NCBI RefSeq assembly: GCF_019976755.1
Contig: NZ_AP023441.1
Coordinates: forward strand, 3,531,501 to 3,595,500
Length of the DNA: 64,000 bases
Direction: 5' to 3'
Source: Nostoc sp. MS1
Lineage (GTDB): Bacteria > Cyanobacteriota > Cyanobacteriia > Cyanobacteriales > Nostocaceae
Shown piece after piece: positions 27,116-35,550 of this stretch. Each line of letters opens with the position of its first letter. Within the stretch, counting starts at the first letter, position 1. The notes under the pieces were generated by a model. It saw only the letters and a program-made list of their open reading frames with translations, was not told the DNA's origin and ran no database searches. The position numbers and the translations under genes were made by a program.

Positions 27116-28114
27116 CTAACGCAAAGAATCTCCCCGACGATATTCGGCGGTGATATCGTCTAATTTTTGTTTCAAATTGTCGTCGAGTTTGACTTCTAAA
27201 GCCTTAAGGGTATCGGCTAGTTGTTCTGGACGACTAGCACCGATGATGGGAGCGGTGATAATGGGATTAGCTAATACCCAAGCGATCGCCAAAGTAGTCA
27301 GAGATAATCCAGCCAAATCTGCAACTGTAAGTAATTCTTCCACAGTCTGGAATTGGCGATCGTGCCAGTAACGTTCTTGATAACGTTCTGCGGCTGTACC
27401 TAAAGTAAAACGAGTACCTTCAGTTGGGCCTTGTGCTTGACTATGTTTCCCAGTCAGCAAACCACCCGCCAAAGGGTTATAAGGAATTACGCCTAATCCT
27501 TCTTCTTGCGCCAGAGGTAATAATTCACGCTCAATTTCGCGGAATAACAGGTTATAACGCGGCTGAATGGAAATAAACCGAGTCAAATTCCGCGCTTCAG
27601 CACGACCCAAAGCACGGGCGAGTCGATAAGCTAAGAAGTTGGAAACCCCAATGTAACGGGCTTTACCTGAACGTACTACTACATCTAATGCTTCTAAAGT
27701 CTCATCAAGAGGTGTGGAAGCATCATCAGAGTGCAATTGGTACAAGTCAACATAATCAGTTCCCAGTCGTCTGAGGGAAGCATCGATCGCATCTAATATA
27801 TGTTTACGCGAAGCACCCTGATCCCAAGGTGCAGGCCCTACTTTTCCCACAGCCTTAGTCGCCAATATAAAATGTTCGCGTTTGCCTTTGAGCCAACGTC
27901 CAATGATTTCCTCAGTGCTACCAGCCGTAGTCAACCCACCACCCAAAGGATAGACATCGGCTGTATCTAAAAAGTTAATTCCCGCATCGGCTGCTGTATC
28001 GAGAATCCTTCTAGAAGTTTCTTCGTCTGTCTGCAATCCGAAAGTCATTGTACCCAGACACAGACGAGAAACGATCAATCCAGTATGACCCAGTTTAGTT
28101 GTTGGTAATGTCAT
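27116..28114 (-). CDS. aldo/keto reductase
   Basis: 332-residue NADPH-dependent oxidoreductase of the AKR barrel fold. The tetrad is visible: Asp and Tyr in FLDTADVYPLGG, Lys in LATKAVGKV and His in LYQLHSDD. The C-terminal cofactor-binding pattern (PIIGASRPEQLADTLKALE) is present. I start at the ATG at 28114 (MTLPTTKLGHTG), where family similarity begins; an in-frame ATG at 28174 would add 20 unlikely residues and overlap the upstream gene. Substrate unknown. It is part of the minus-strand catabolic run. Confidence 0.9.
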   Translation of the reverse strand: MTLPTTKLGHTGLIVSRLCLGTMTFGLQTDEETSRRILDTAADAGINFLDTADVYPLGGGLTTAGSTEEIIGRWLKGKREHFILATKAVGKVGPAPWDQGASRKHILDAIDASLRRLGTDYVDLYQLHSDDASTPLDETLEALDVVVRSGKARYIGVSNFLAYRLARALGRAEARNLTRFISIQPRYNLLFREIERELLPLAQEEGLGVIPYNPLAGGLLTGKHSQAQGPTEGTRFTLGTAAERYQERYWHDRQFQTVEELLTVADLAGLSLTTLAIAWVLANPIITAPIIGASRPEQLADTLKALEVKLDDNLKQKLDDITAEYRRGDSLR

Positions 28115-28166
28115 GATTATTATTGCTTGATAAATGCAATTTTTAAATATGGGGCGATTAACCCAG

Positions 28167-28790
28167 TTACTCAACTGGGAACCAATTTAACCAACCTTCC
28201 CAATTTTGTACTAACGCTGCAAATTCCGCATAACCATTTGCTTTTGGATGAGCGCCATCATTGGCTTTTGCTTCTGTTAACCAGACTGGCGAGTTGACTA
28301 AACTAGAAAACACATCCAGATAAGGAACACCTATCTCTTGACAAACAGAAGCAAACTCTTGTGAGAACTTGGCAATAATTTGATTTCTTGTTTCTTGGTC
28401 ATCATCACCGCAAGGTGGCGGCCCGACCATCAAAGTAGGATAGAGTTGAATTGCTTCTTTAAGGATACTGCGAGTATTAGCGATCGCCTCTGCTAGTGTA
28501 ATTCCCTGCTTTTGACCAGCCCATCCTGAATCGTTGACACCAAAGGAAAATACCAATCGTCCATCATACTCTACAGGCAGACGATAGGAGACTTCTGAGC
28601 GCCAACGTTCTTTGAGATACCGACTCGTTTCAGCCCGTACACCTAAGTTGTAATGAGTTATGGCATACTTTTGGGACTCAGTATTGCGGCAGACTCTACC
28701 AGTCCAACCCAGAAACTCAGGATCGCCCGTGCCATTGACAAAGGATTCACCAATAAAGCAAATTCTGATTTCCTGGCGAGAGTCTGGCAT
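28167..28790 (-). CDS. SGNH/GDSL-type hydrolase
   Basis: 207-residue esterase-type protein without signal peptide. Block I is GESFVNG with Ser16 as likely nucleophile, a Gly/Asn block appears as SFGVNDSGW, and block V is DGAHPKANGY supplying Asp and His. The arrangement fits the SGNH superfamily (esterases, lipases, acylhydrolases). The natural substrate is not predictable. It lies between the aldo/keto reductase and the alpha/beta hydrolase in the same direction. Confidence 0.88.
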   Translation of the reverse strand: MPDSRQEIRICFIGESFVNGTGDPEFLGWTGRVCRNTESQKYAITHYNLGVRAETSRYLKERWRSEVSYRLPVEYDGRLVFSFGVNDSGWAGQKQGITLAEAIANTRSILKEAIQLYPTLMVGPPPCGDDDQETRNQIIAKFSQEFASVCQEIGVPYLDVFSSLVNSPVWLTEAKANDGAHPKANGYAEFAALVQNWEGWLNWFPVE

Positions 28791-28872
28791 TAATTAAGCT
28801 GCAAGTACGGTTTTAGCTAGTATGGAGTGTGACTTTGATGATTTTACTCATCATCTCACAAATATAAACACA

Positions 28873-29535
28873 TTACACAGCTACAGAAGCTCGACGCTGC
28901 TGAGAAACTAGCCATTGTTGTAACTGGGAATTACCATACACTTCATCAGCAATGAAGTGGTCGCCATCAGGTAGTACAGTAAAATCTACCGTTGCACCAG
29001 ATGCACGTAAGGTATCAACAATTTGCTGTGTATCCTCAACCGCCAGTTTTTCATCCTTACCACCTTGGAAAATCTGGATAGGAATTTCCTTAAGCGCTGC
29101 TAGTTGGTTGGCTTCTAATGTCTTGGGTGCGCGACCTGACACAGCTACCAAACCAGCAAAGCGACCAGGATGAGAAGCGGCGATATGCCAAGCCCCAGCC
29201 GTACCTAAGCTGAAACCAGACAAGATGATACGAGATGGATCAATTGCTTGGGAAGCTATGAGATGATCTAGTAAAGCAATAACATCAGCTTCTCTGTCTA
29301 CCCAAGTTTGTCCTTCTGGTAGCTGAGGTGCTGCAAAGAAGTAAGGTAATGCTGATGCAGAATCTACGAAACGAGGTAAACCCCACTTCAGTAGAATATT
29401 TAAATCATTACCGCGATCGCGCGCTCCATGCAGAAACAATACCAAAGGCGCGGGTTTACTAACATCATCAGCAGGTGCAAAAAGATAAGGCAAGGAACCA
29501 TTGCTATTGTCTTGGGGGCGTTGTTCGACGGGCAT
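28873..29535 (-). CDS. alpha/beta hydrolase, phospholipase/carboxylesterase type
   Basis: 220 residues, cytosolic. The nucleophile elbow is GFSLG (Ser109), the acid is Asp161 in FQGGKDEKL and the base His193 in PDGDHF; an oxyanion loop is seen in LFLHGARDRG. Size and motifs fit the carboxylesterase/dienelactone-hydrolase-like group. A good ribosome site (AGGAGT) precedes the ATG. It is part of the minus-strand run with monooxygenases, where it could open an ester or lactone intermediate (inference). Confidence 0.88.
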   Translation of the reverse strand: MPVEQRPQDNSNGSLPYLFAPADDVSKPAPLVLFLHGARDRGNDLNILLKWGLPRFVDSASALPYFFAAPQLPEGQTWVDREADVIALLDHLIASQAIDPSRIILSGFSLGTAGAWHIAASHPGRFAGLVAVSGRAPKTLEANQLAALKEIPIQIFQGGKDEKLAVEDTQQIVDTLRASGATVDFTVLPDGDHFIADEVYGNSQLQQWLVSQQRRASVAV

Positions 29536-29599
29536 AGTTTTGACTCCTGTTAGGGATTGGGGGAGATGAGGGAGTAGAGGAGAAGAACTGTCAACTGCC

Positions 29600-31042
29600 T
29601 CAACTAACCGCTAAAGTTGCTGGCTGTTTCCACAGTGCATCTGCGTAGCGTGAAGCATCGAAGTCTGGAGCAATGTTATTGCTAGTTATACGAGCTTCGT
29701 GTAGCGTCCAGTCAGCGATGAATAAGTCGTGACTGATGCGCCCTACTATTGCGGGTATGTCACGGCGGATGCTGGGTATATCACCGATGGGTAGACCAAA
29801 GCTGACGAAACCAGCAGGGTTAAAGACATGGATATCTTTTAGGAAAGGTGCGCTACCAGGAATCTTTTCTTGGTATTCGTGGGCGCTACCAAGGTAAGGG
29901 TAAGTACTGAGTTCATCGTCACGCTGGTCGGCTGGTGGTTCGTAGCGATCACGCCACAGGGCAATATGATGAGCAAAGTCGGCTAGTTCTGGTCGCTTTG
30001 TTGGGTCAACAAAGTAGCCTGTACCTGCGATCGCAAAGTCAAATTGAAAAGTATCATCATTTACCTGGGCAACGATGCGATCGTTCTGCTCTTGCGCTGC
30101 TCTCCACGGTGCGGATAGGTGTAGGTGAAAGTTGGGGAAGGCAACTACACGGTCAATAGCATCCGGTGGAGGCGTAGAGCCGACCTGACGAAAGCGCCAA
30201 GCTTGGAACCAACGCGCTGAATCGGGTAGCTGGGGATAGTTATCATAAACACCAGCGTAACCCCGTACACGATTGATTGGTAGCGATGCGATTTCTGACC
30301 GTCGTGCAAACAGGTGTACCTCTTTCGCTCCCGATTCCAAAGCTACCCCAGCCGCATCAAAAGCCGAAGCCGCCGCACCCAGTACCGCTACAGTTTTACC
30401 GCGTAGTGCAGTGAAATCAATCTCGTCAGATGTATGGGCATATAAGCTACGTGGTAGAGATGCCAATACAGGCGGTATAAATGCCCCACCAGTACCAGCT
30501 ACACCGTTAGCGAAAATAATCTTGCGCGTGGTTTCCACCGTTGGCACACCGTTCACTTCCAAATGGAGACGCAAGAAATCTGCTGCTGGCTCAACTCTCA
30601 CCAACCGAGTTTGATAACGTACTTGAATATCAAGGAATTGCCGATACCAACTGAGGTATTCAGCCCAAAGCACGCGCGGAATGCGGTCAATTGCCGCGTA
30701 AGCCTCAACACTATGCCGCGCCTCATACCAAGCCTGAAATGAAAAAGCCTGGATGCCTAATTCTGGGCCTGGCAAGTTCTTCGGCGTGCGGAGTTTATTC
30801 ATCCTTGCGCGTGTGAGCCACACACCTGCATGGGCTTCATCTTCGGCTGCATCGATTACCGTTACATGGCCAATACCCGCACGCCGCAGTGCAAATGCAA
30901 AAGCACTACCACTTCCACTTCCACCTACGATAGTGACATTATGGTCAACACCAGGGCGATCAGGAACCCAGTTATCGGGAAAGGTGCCAAGTAGGCGCAA
31001 CGCCTCCCGTGCGCCAAAATCGGGGTCAGTCGTTGTTGTCAT
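29600..31042 (-). CDS. FAD-dependent monooxygenase-like oxidoreductase
   Basis: 480 residues with two dinucleotide-binding folds: an FAD site (VTIVGGSGSGSAFAFAL) near the N-terminus and an NAD(P)H site (TVAVLGAAASAFDAAG) in the middle. This is the plan of flavin-containing and N-hydroxylating monooxygenases. I start at ATG 31042 (MTTTTDPDFGARE), preceded by GGAG at good distance, not at an upstream ATG (31108) that would add 22 residues with no family character. The substrate is unknown; its neighbours suggest oxidation of an imported sulfur or nitrogen compound. Confidence 0.88.
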   Translation of the reverse strand: MTTTTDPDFGAREALRLLGTFPDNWVPDRPGVDHNVTIVGGSGSGSAFAFALRRAGIGHVTVIDAAEDEAHAGVWLTRARMNKLRTPKNLPGPELGIQAFSFQAWYEARHSVEAYAAIDRIPRVLWAEYLSWYRQFLDIQVRYQTRLVRVEPAADFLRLHLEVNGVPTVETTRKIIFANGVAGTGGAFIPPVLASLPRSLYAHTSDEIDFTALRGKTVAVLGAAASAFDAAGVALESGAKEVHLFARRSEIASLPINRVRGYAGVYDNYPQLPDSARWFQAWRFRQVGSTPPPDAIDRVVAFPNFHLHLSAPWRAAQEQNDRIVAQVNDDTFQFDFAIAGTGYFVDPTKRPELADFAHHIALWRDRYEPPADQRDDELSTYPYLGSAHEYQEKIPGSAPFLKDIHVFNPAGFVSFGLPIGDIPSIRRDIPAIVGRISHDLFIADWTLHEARITSNNIAPDFDASRYADALWKQPATLAVS

Positions 31043-31129
31043 ATCAATCTCCGAAGGGGAAGGATGAGAGAGATGAGGGAGACAAGATAAGTAGAAATTC
31101 TTCTCCATATCCCCCCACTCTCTTTCTCT

Positions 31130-32656
31130 CTACGCTGTTACCAATTGCGGCACTTCGATATTACTTACCTTGGATTCAATAGCTGTACCCTTGAAGAAGT
31201 CGGGATTAGCTTGGGTGTAGAACTTGTAGGGATTAGCGAATACATAAGACTTGAAGTCGTCTTCGGTAATTACGCCTTCTCTCACCAAATCCCAGCTTTC
31301 TGCTAGGGGAGCGGTGAGGTCAGGAACATCCCAGTGACCTACATCGGAGGAGTAAATAGCGTTGATTTTCACGCCCAAGGGATTGGCTTTGTCGTTGAAG
31401 GCTGCGGCTATGGTGCGGTCGTCGGACTCGGAACCAAAGAAGAAGCTATTCACCCAGCGATCGCGTATATCTTCGATTGTCTTAATTCCGGCTGCGCCAA
31501 AATCTTCTAGTTCTTCACCAATGGGTGCGCGGCTGTGACGAGCGAAGGAAGAACCCAGTACGGTCTTAGTTAGTTCTTCTTTGCTGAGGGAACGTGCTTG
31601 CGTAAATTCGCTACCGTAGCGCTCAAACAAATCCAACAACTCATCAGCATTGGTGAGGTCTGGGTTGTAGTTTTGTAGCCCTTCTAAACTGCGTTTGGAG
31701 AAGCGGTCTACTAAGTGGATATAGACGTGAGCGCCCCAATCTGAGCCACCTTCGAGCATGGCTACACGCAAACCTGGGAAGCGTCTGGTAACACCACCAA
31801 AGAATAAGGCTTTAGCAAATGCTTGAGAACCATCGGCAAAGTGTCCGATGTGGTTATTCATATAGTTGGTGATGGAGGAGCGTCCAGTCCAACCTTGACT
31901 ACCATAGTGAGTGGTTACGGGTACACCTAATTCGACGACTTTAGCCCAGAAGGGATCGTAATCGTATTCGCTATCTAAGCCGTAGAAGTCTATATAAGAG
32001 GCATATTTGGCGATTTCTGGGAATTGCTCTGCTGGATATTTATCAGCGATCGCCTTAATTGGACGTTTCACTCCACCAGGAATATTCGCTACTTTCAGAC
32101 CTAGTGTTTTTACTGCAAACTCTAACTCCTCAATAGCCTCTTGGGGAGTATTCATCTGAATACCAGCTACTACCGTCAGGCGATCGCTATATTTACGATA
32201 CAAGTCAGCATGATAGTGATTTACCGCCCGTTGCAATGGCTGACGGTATTCTGAGCCTACGCCAGTTGGTGCTAAGACGTTATTAGGAAATAGTACAGAA
32301 TAGTCTGAACCCTGTTCTGCTTGACGCTCATAGAACAGTTCCGGCAAGGTGTAAGTAGCCAAGTCTAATGTATTGCGGGTTACTCTTGCCCACCAAGGAG
32401 AGCGAATTGTGCGGTTATATTGACGTTCTTCCGGTGTTTGTTGATACCAGTCTTTACCATTGCTCTTAGAGTTGAGACGAGAAGATTCTGCCTTACGTAA
32501 TGCGTCTACAAGCTGTGAACCACCGTATTGAGCAATGTAATCTTCAATAGCCGGGGTGAAGTCATTGGTATGAACGTCTGTATCAATAACTGGATAATCC
32601 AGAGTCGCTTTGATTGCGGCGGAACGAGAAGTTTTTAATCTGCTGTATTCAGTCAT
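31130..32656 (-). CDS. amidohydrolase family protein (amidohydrolase-2/ACMSD-like)
   Basis: 508-residue metal-dependent hydrolase or decarboxylase of the PF04909-like group. The first metal motif reads VIDTDVHTND, with HxN in place of the usual HxH; further candidates are the His in VTTHYGSQGW and the Asp/His in YSSDVGHWD. These proteins hydrolyse or decarboxylate small organic acids. A ribosome site (AAAGGAC) precedes the ATG. It lies between the flavin monooxygenase and the LLM monooxygenase. Confidence 0.85.
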   Translation of the reverse strand: MTEYSRLKTSRSAAIKATLDYPVIDTDVHTNDFTPAIEDYIAQYGGSQLVDALRKAESSRLNSKSNGKDWYQQTPEERQYNRTIRSPWWARVTRNTLDLATYTLPELFYERQAEQGSDYSVLFPNNVLAPTGVGSEYRQPLQRAVNHYHADLYRKYSDRLTVVAGIQMNTPQEAIEELEFAVKTLGLKVANIPGGVKRPIKAIADKYPAEQFPEIAKYASYIDFYGLDSEYDYDPFWAKVVELGVPVTTHYGSQGWTGRSSITNYMNNHIGHFADGSQAFAKALFFGGVTRRFPGLRVAMLEGGSDWGAHVYIHLVDRFSKRSLEGLQNYNPDLTNADELLDLFERYGSEFTQARSLSKEELTKTVLGSSFARHSRAPIGEELEDFGAAGIKTIEDIRDRWVNSFFFGSESDDRTIAAAFNDKANPLGVKINAIYSSDVGHWDVPDLTAPLAESWDLVREGVITEDDFKSYVFANPYKFYTQANPDFFKGTAIESKVSNIEVPQLVTA

Positions 32657-32726
32657 GTTTTTGTCCTTTAAAAAAGTAATGGGACTGGAGACTGGGTATT
32701 GAGGAAGATGAGAGAGAACAATTATG

Positions 32727-32768
32727 GACTGTTGACTAATGACTAATGACTAATGACTAATGACCGAT
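32727..32768. repeat. STRR: GACTAAT heptamers
   Basis: One GACTGTT, four GACTAAT and one GACCGAT unit in the short gap between the LLM monooxygenase and amidohydrolase genes. It abuts the stop codon of the former (32771). Confidence 0.92.
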
Positions 32769-32770
32769 GA

Positions 32771-34135
32771 CTAAACCAAAACTAATTGTTCTTCCTCTCG
32801 TTTAACGGCAGAACGATGAGGCGGACGACGTAACCCCAAGTTTTCCCGTAAGGTACTACCTTCGTATTCAGTACGGAAAAGTCCACGCTTCTGGAGGACG
32901 GGAACGACTAGGTTAACGAACTCATCCAATCCTGTGGGTAAGATGGGAGGCATGATATTGAAGCCATCTGCTGCATCATTGTTGAACCATTCCTCCAATT
33001 GGTCAGCAATGCTTTCTGGAGTACCCAAGATAGTGCGATGACCTCTGGCGGTAGCTAGAGCAAGATACAACTGACGCAGCGTCAGAGTGCCACGAATAGC
33101 CAAGTCTTTGACCAGTTTTAGGCGACTTTTGTTGTTATTTGTGTCGTTGGGTAATTCCGGTGCTAAATCATCAAAGGAATACTTCGACAAATCCACACCT
33201 TTGTAGTAATTCTTTAAAATGCCCCAGGCTACGTCAGGATGAATTAACGATTGGAGGAACTCATATTTTTCCTGTGCTTCTTCTTCGGTGCGGCCGATGA
33301 TAGGAAAAGCCCCAGGCATGATTTTCAAATCATCTGGAGAGCGTCCATACTTCGCCAATCTACCTTTGACATCAGCATAAAATTCTTGTGCATCAGTTAG
33401 GGTTTGATTGGCTGTGAAGATAACCTCAGCAGTTCGTGCTGCCAAGTCCCGTCCGGCTTCGGAAGCTCCAGCTTGCACAATCACTGGATAACCTTGAGGC
33501 GGACGACCAACATTGAGAGGGCCTTTGACAGAAAAATGTTTGCCCTTGTGATTGAGTACGTGTAGCTTGTCAGGATCGAAATAGATACCAGATTCTCTAT
33601 CACGAATTAAAGCATCATCTTCCCAGCTATCCCACAAGCCTTTTACTACTTCTACAAACTCTTCAGCACGTTCATAACGCAGGCTATGATCTGGGTGATG
33701 CTCAAGTCCGAAATTAGCGGCTGCGTTCTCATTACCTGTAGTAACTACATTCCAGCCTGCCCGGCCGTTACTCAAGTAGTCTAGTGAAGCAAACTTCCGA
33801 GCCAATGTATAAGGTTGTTCGTAAGTAGTCGAGGCCGTTGCAATGAAACCAATATTTTTGGTTACTGAAGATAACGCAGAAAACAGTGTAACCGGCTCGA
33901 AATGCACAAGCTTACCATTGCGTTTCTGAGTTTCTGGAGCGCCGCCCCAAACTCCTGGGCTATCGGCGAGGAAAACAGCATCAAATAACCCACGCTCGGC
34001 TGTCTGAGTAATTTCCTTATAATGCTCAAAATTCAACCCAGCGTCTATTTGTGAATCTGGGTGTCGCCAGGCAGAAACATGATGTCCAGTGGCTTGAATA
34101 AATGCACCTAAACGAAACTTGCGTTTTTTACTCAT
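32771..34135 (-). CDS. LLM flavin-dependent monooxygenase, NtaA/SnaA/DszA family
   Basis: 454-residue FMN-dependent monooxygenase of the bacterial-luciferase fold. The N-terminus FRLGAFIQATGHHVSAWRHP, the GLFDAVFLADSPGVW segment, ASLDYLSNGRAGWNVVTT and PVIVQAGASEAGRDLAA are typical of the nitrilotriacetate, pristinamycin and dibenzothiophene-sulfone monooxygenase family. These enzymes need a separate flavin reductase, not seen here. It is the first gene of the minus-strand run and probably of the transcript. With the SsuA-like binding protein it suggests scavenging of sulfur or carbon from a xenobiotic-like compound. Confidence 0.92.
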   Translation of the reverse strand: MSKKRKFRLGAFIQATGHHVSAWRHPDSQIDAGLNFEHYKEITQTAERGLFDAVFLADSPGVWGGAPETQKRNGKLVHFEPVTLFSALSSVTKNIGFIATASTTYEQPYTLARKFASLDYLSNGRAGWNVVTTGNENAAANFGLEHHPDHSLRYERAEEFVEVVKGLWDSWEDDALIRDRESGIYFDPDKLHVLNHKGKHFSVKGPLNVGRPPQGYPVIVQAGASEAGRDLAARTAEVIFTANQTLTDAQEFYADVKGRLAKYGRSPDDLKIMPGAFPIIGRTEEEAQEKYEFLQSLIHPDVAWGILKNYYKGVDLSKYSFDDLAPELPNDTNNNKSRLKLVKDLAIRGTLTLRQLYLALATARGHRTILGTPESIADQLEEWFNNDAADGFNIMPPILPTGLDEFVNLVVPVLQKRGLFRTEYEGSTLRENLGLRRPPHRSAVKREEEQLVLV

Positions 34136-34529
34136 GCTTTTTCTTGTCTTGTAGATGATTGCTGGGTTGCGTATAGCTAATCTGGGGTAGCAATCGTACT
34201 CAGTAGGTAGAGTCTACATTATAGGTACAAGAAAAAGATGTGCTGACCATCACATTAAATTGGATTACTAATTATTAGATTTTCTAATATTAAGTATTGC
34301 AAAGTAATTATGTTGAGGCTTAAGCATTAAGGATGTAGCTTTAAGTACAAACTAGTATTTAACAAATCTCATCAGTAATTGTGCAAGTTTAATATCTTTT
34401 GGGTGATGGTTTTTTATACGGATGAATTACAATTTCTAGCTTGTACCTCTTTTAAAGATTCATCCTTAATTTGTATAAATATCAACAGAAGCTCAGTGTA
34501 AAATGATATAGTAAGGTTTCAGCAAGCTA
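34136..34529. other. divergent promoter region of the catabolic run and the 34.5-kb gene
   Basis: 394 bp, AT-rich, between two divergent genes. It holds two small perfect palindromes: GTAGA-G-TCTAC (34207-34217) and TATTAGA-TTT-TCTAATA (34273-34289). Nothing else was recognised; no regulator gene lies adjacent. Confidence 0.5.
34273..34289. promoter_or_regulatory. possible operator palindrome
   Basis: Perfect 7-3-7 inverted repeat TATTAGA-TTT-TCTAATA, about 140 bp upstream of the LLM monooxygenase start. The symmetry would suit a dimeric regulator, but AT-rich palindromes also arise by chance. No binding protein is known. Confidence 0.25.
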
Positions 34530-35447
34530 ATGAAAACAATAGTTGCGATTTTTAGCGAAGAACGTAACCAACTTCAGACAGATATTAATAATTTAGATAA
34601 TGTTGAAGACGTAGTTAAAGTAATTCAAAAGCGTCTGGATAACATAGAAAGTAGTTATATTAAAGAACTAAATGTAACTCAAGTACGTTTGGCTGCATTT
34701 TTCCTTGATGTGCTGCGACAATCAATTGTGAATATCACAGCAGTTAAAATTGCTCAGATTCCTTTTAAAGTAGAGCAAAATGTTTACCATAAATCCTTTA
34801 AGTCTTATCCCAATAGGTTGATATTAAAATTTTTAAAGATACTACTTTATGTAGGTATTTTAGGTTGGTTGTTTTATCTAACAGAAACTACCTCTGCTGC
34901 ATGGATGGGTCTTTTACTTACGTTTGTATTGTTAGGATTAGAAGTGGTGTTGCAACTGGATGAAAATGATTCATCTCCACAAGAGGTAAGAGAATTAATT
35001 CAACCTGTCCTAAAAGTTGATAGCAATGTTATTTTAGATAACCTAGTCGATGCGCTCAATACTATAGATTTAATAGTTGCCAGATTTGCAGAATCCGACA
35101 AATACCAAGATGAGCGCAATATGGAAGAATTGCCGGAACTATTGAATTTTCTGCAAAGGCTGCTGGGTGCATCATCTTTGAATAAACCGCAGATGGTGGT
35201 TGAACTGACGAGGCTGCTGCCACAGATTTTAATATCTCAAGGGATTCGCGCTCAAAATTATCAAGCACCTGATAGCGATCGCACTAACTTCGACTTTGAG
35301 CCAAGCATCGACCCCGATACCAAAGATTATGTCACGATTACACCAGCTTTGCTCAAAGGCGATCGCTTACTCAGACGCGGTAGGGTAATAGAACCAGCCT
35401 ACTCAGACACTCGACAATTTGACTTGAAAGTAGGGAGTGGGGAGTAG
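34530..35447 (+). CDS. two-helix membrane protein, unknown function
   Basis: 305 residues. The N-terminal 95 or so residues are helical and charged (possible coiled coil), followed by two adjacent membrane helices (about 98-147: FLKILLYVGILGWLFYL and AAWMGLLLTFVLLGLEVVL), then a cytosolic helical domain and a polar tail. I recognise no family. It lies about 100 bp before the Hsp70-like gene in the same direction, and both proteins carry membrane hairpins, so they may work together. The last residues (GSGE) and stop codon come from a GGGAGTA repeat, so the ancestral C-terminus may have been different. Confidence 0.85.
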   Translation: MKTIVAIFSEERNQLQTDINNLDNVEDVVKVIQKRLDNIESSYIKELNVTQVRLAAFFLDVLRQSIVNITAVKIAQIPFKVEQNVYHKSFKSYPNRLILKFLKILLYVGILGWLFYLTETTSAAWMGLLLTFVLLGLEVVLQLDENDSSPQEVRELIQPVLKVDSNVILDNLVDALNTIDLIVARFAESDKYQDERNMEELPELLNFLQRLLGASSLNKPQMVVELTRLLPQILISQGIRAQNYQAPDSDRTNFDFEPSIDPDTKDYVTITPALLKGDRLLRRGRVIEPAYSDTRQFDLKVGSGE

Positions 35448-35540
35448 GGAGTAGGGAGTAGGGAGTAGGAAGCAGGGAAGAAAAAACTAATGACTGTTGA
35501 CTGTTGACTAATGACTAATGACTAATGACTAATGACTAAT
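35433..35540. repeat. two STRR arrays: GGGAGTA and GACTAAT/GACTGTT
   Basis: 35433-35467 holds five GGGAGTA/GGGAGTG heptamers that overlap the stop codon of the upstream gene. 35492-35540 holds two GACTGTT and five GACTAAT heptamers that run up to, and supply, an upstream in-frame ATG of the Hsp70-like gene. Confidence 0.93.
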
Positions 35541-35550
35541 GACCAAGAAA

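Noticed and set aside
31043..31108. 22-residue N-terminal extension of the FAD monooxygenase
   Set aside because: No family similarity; the internal ATG at 31042 has a better ribosome site.
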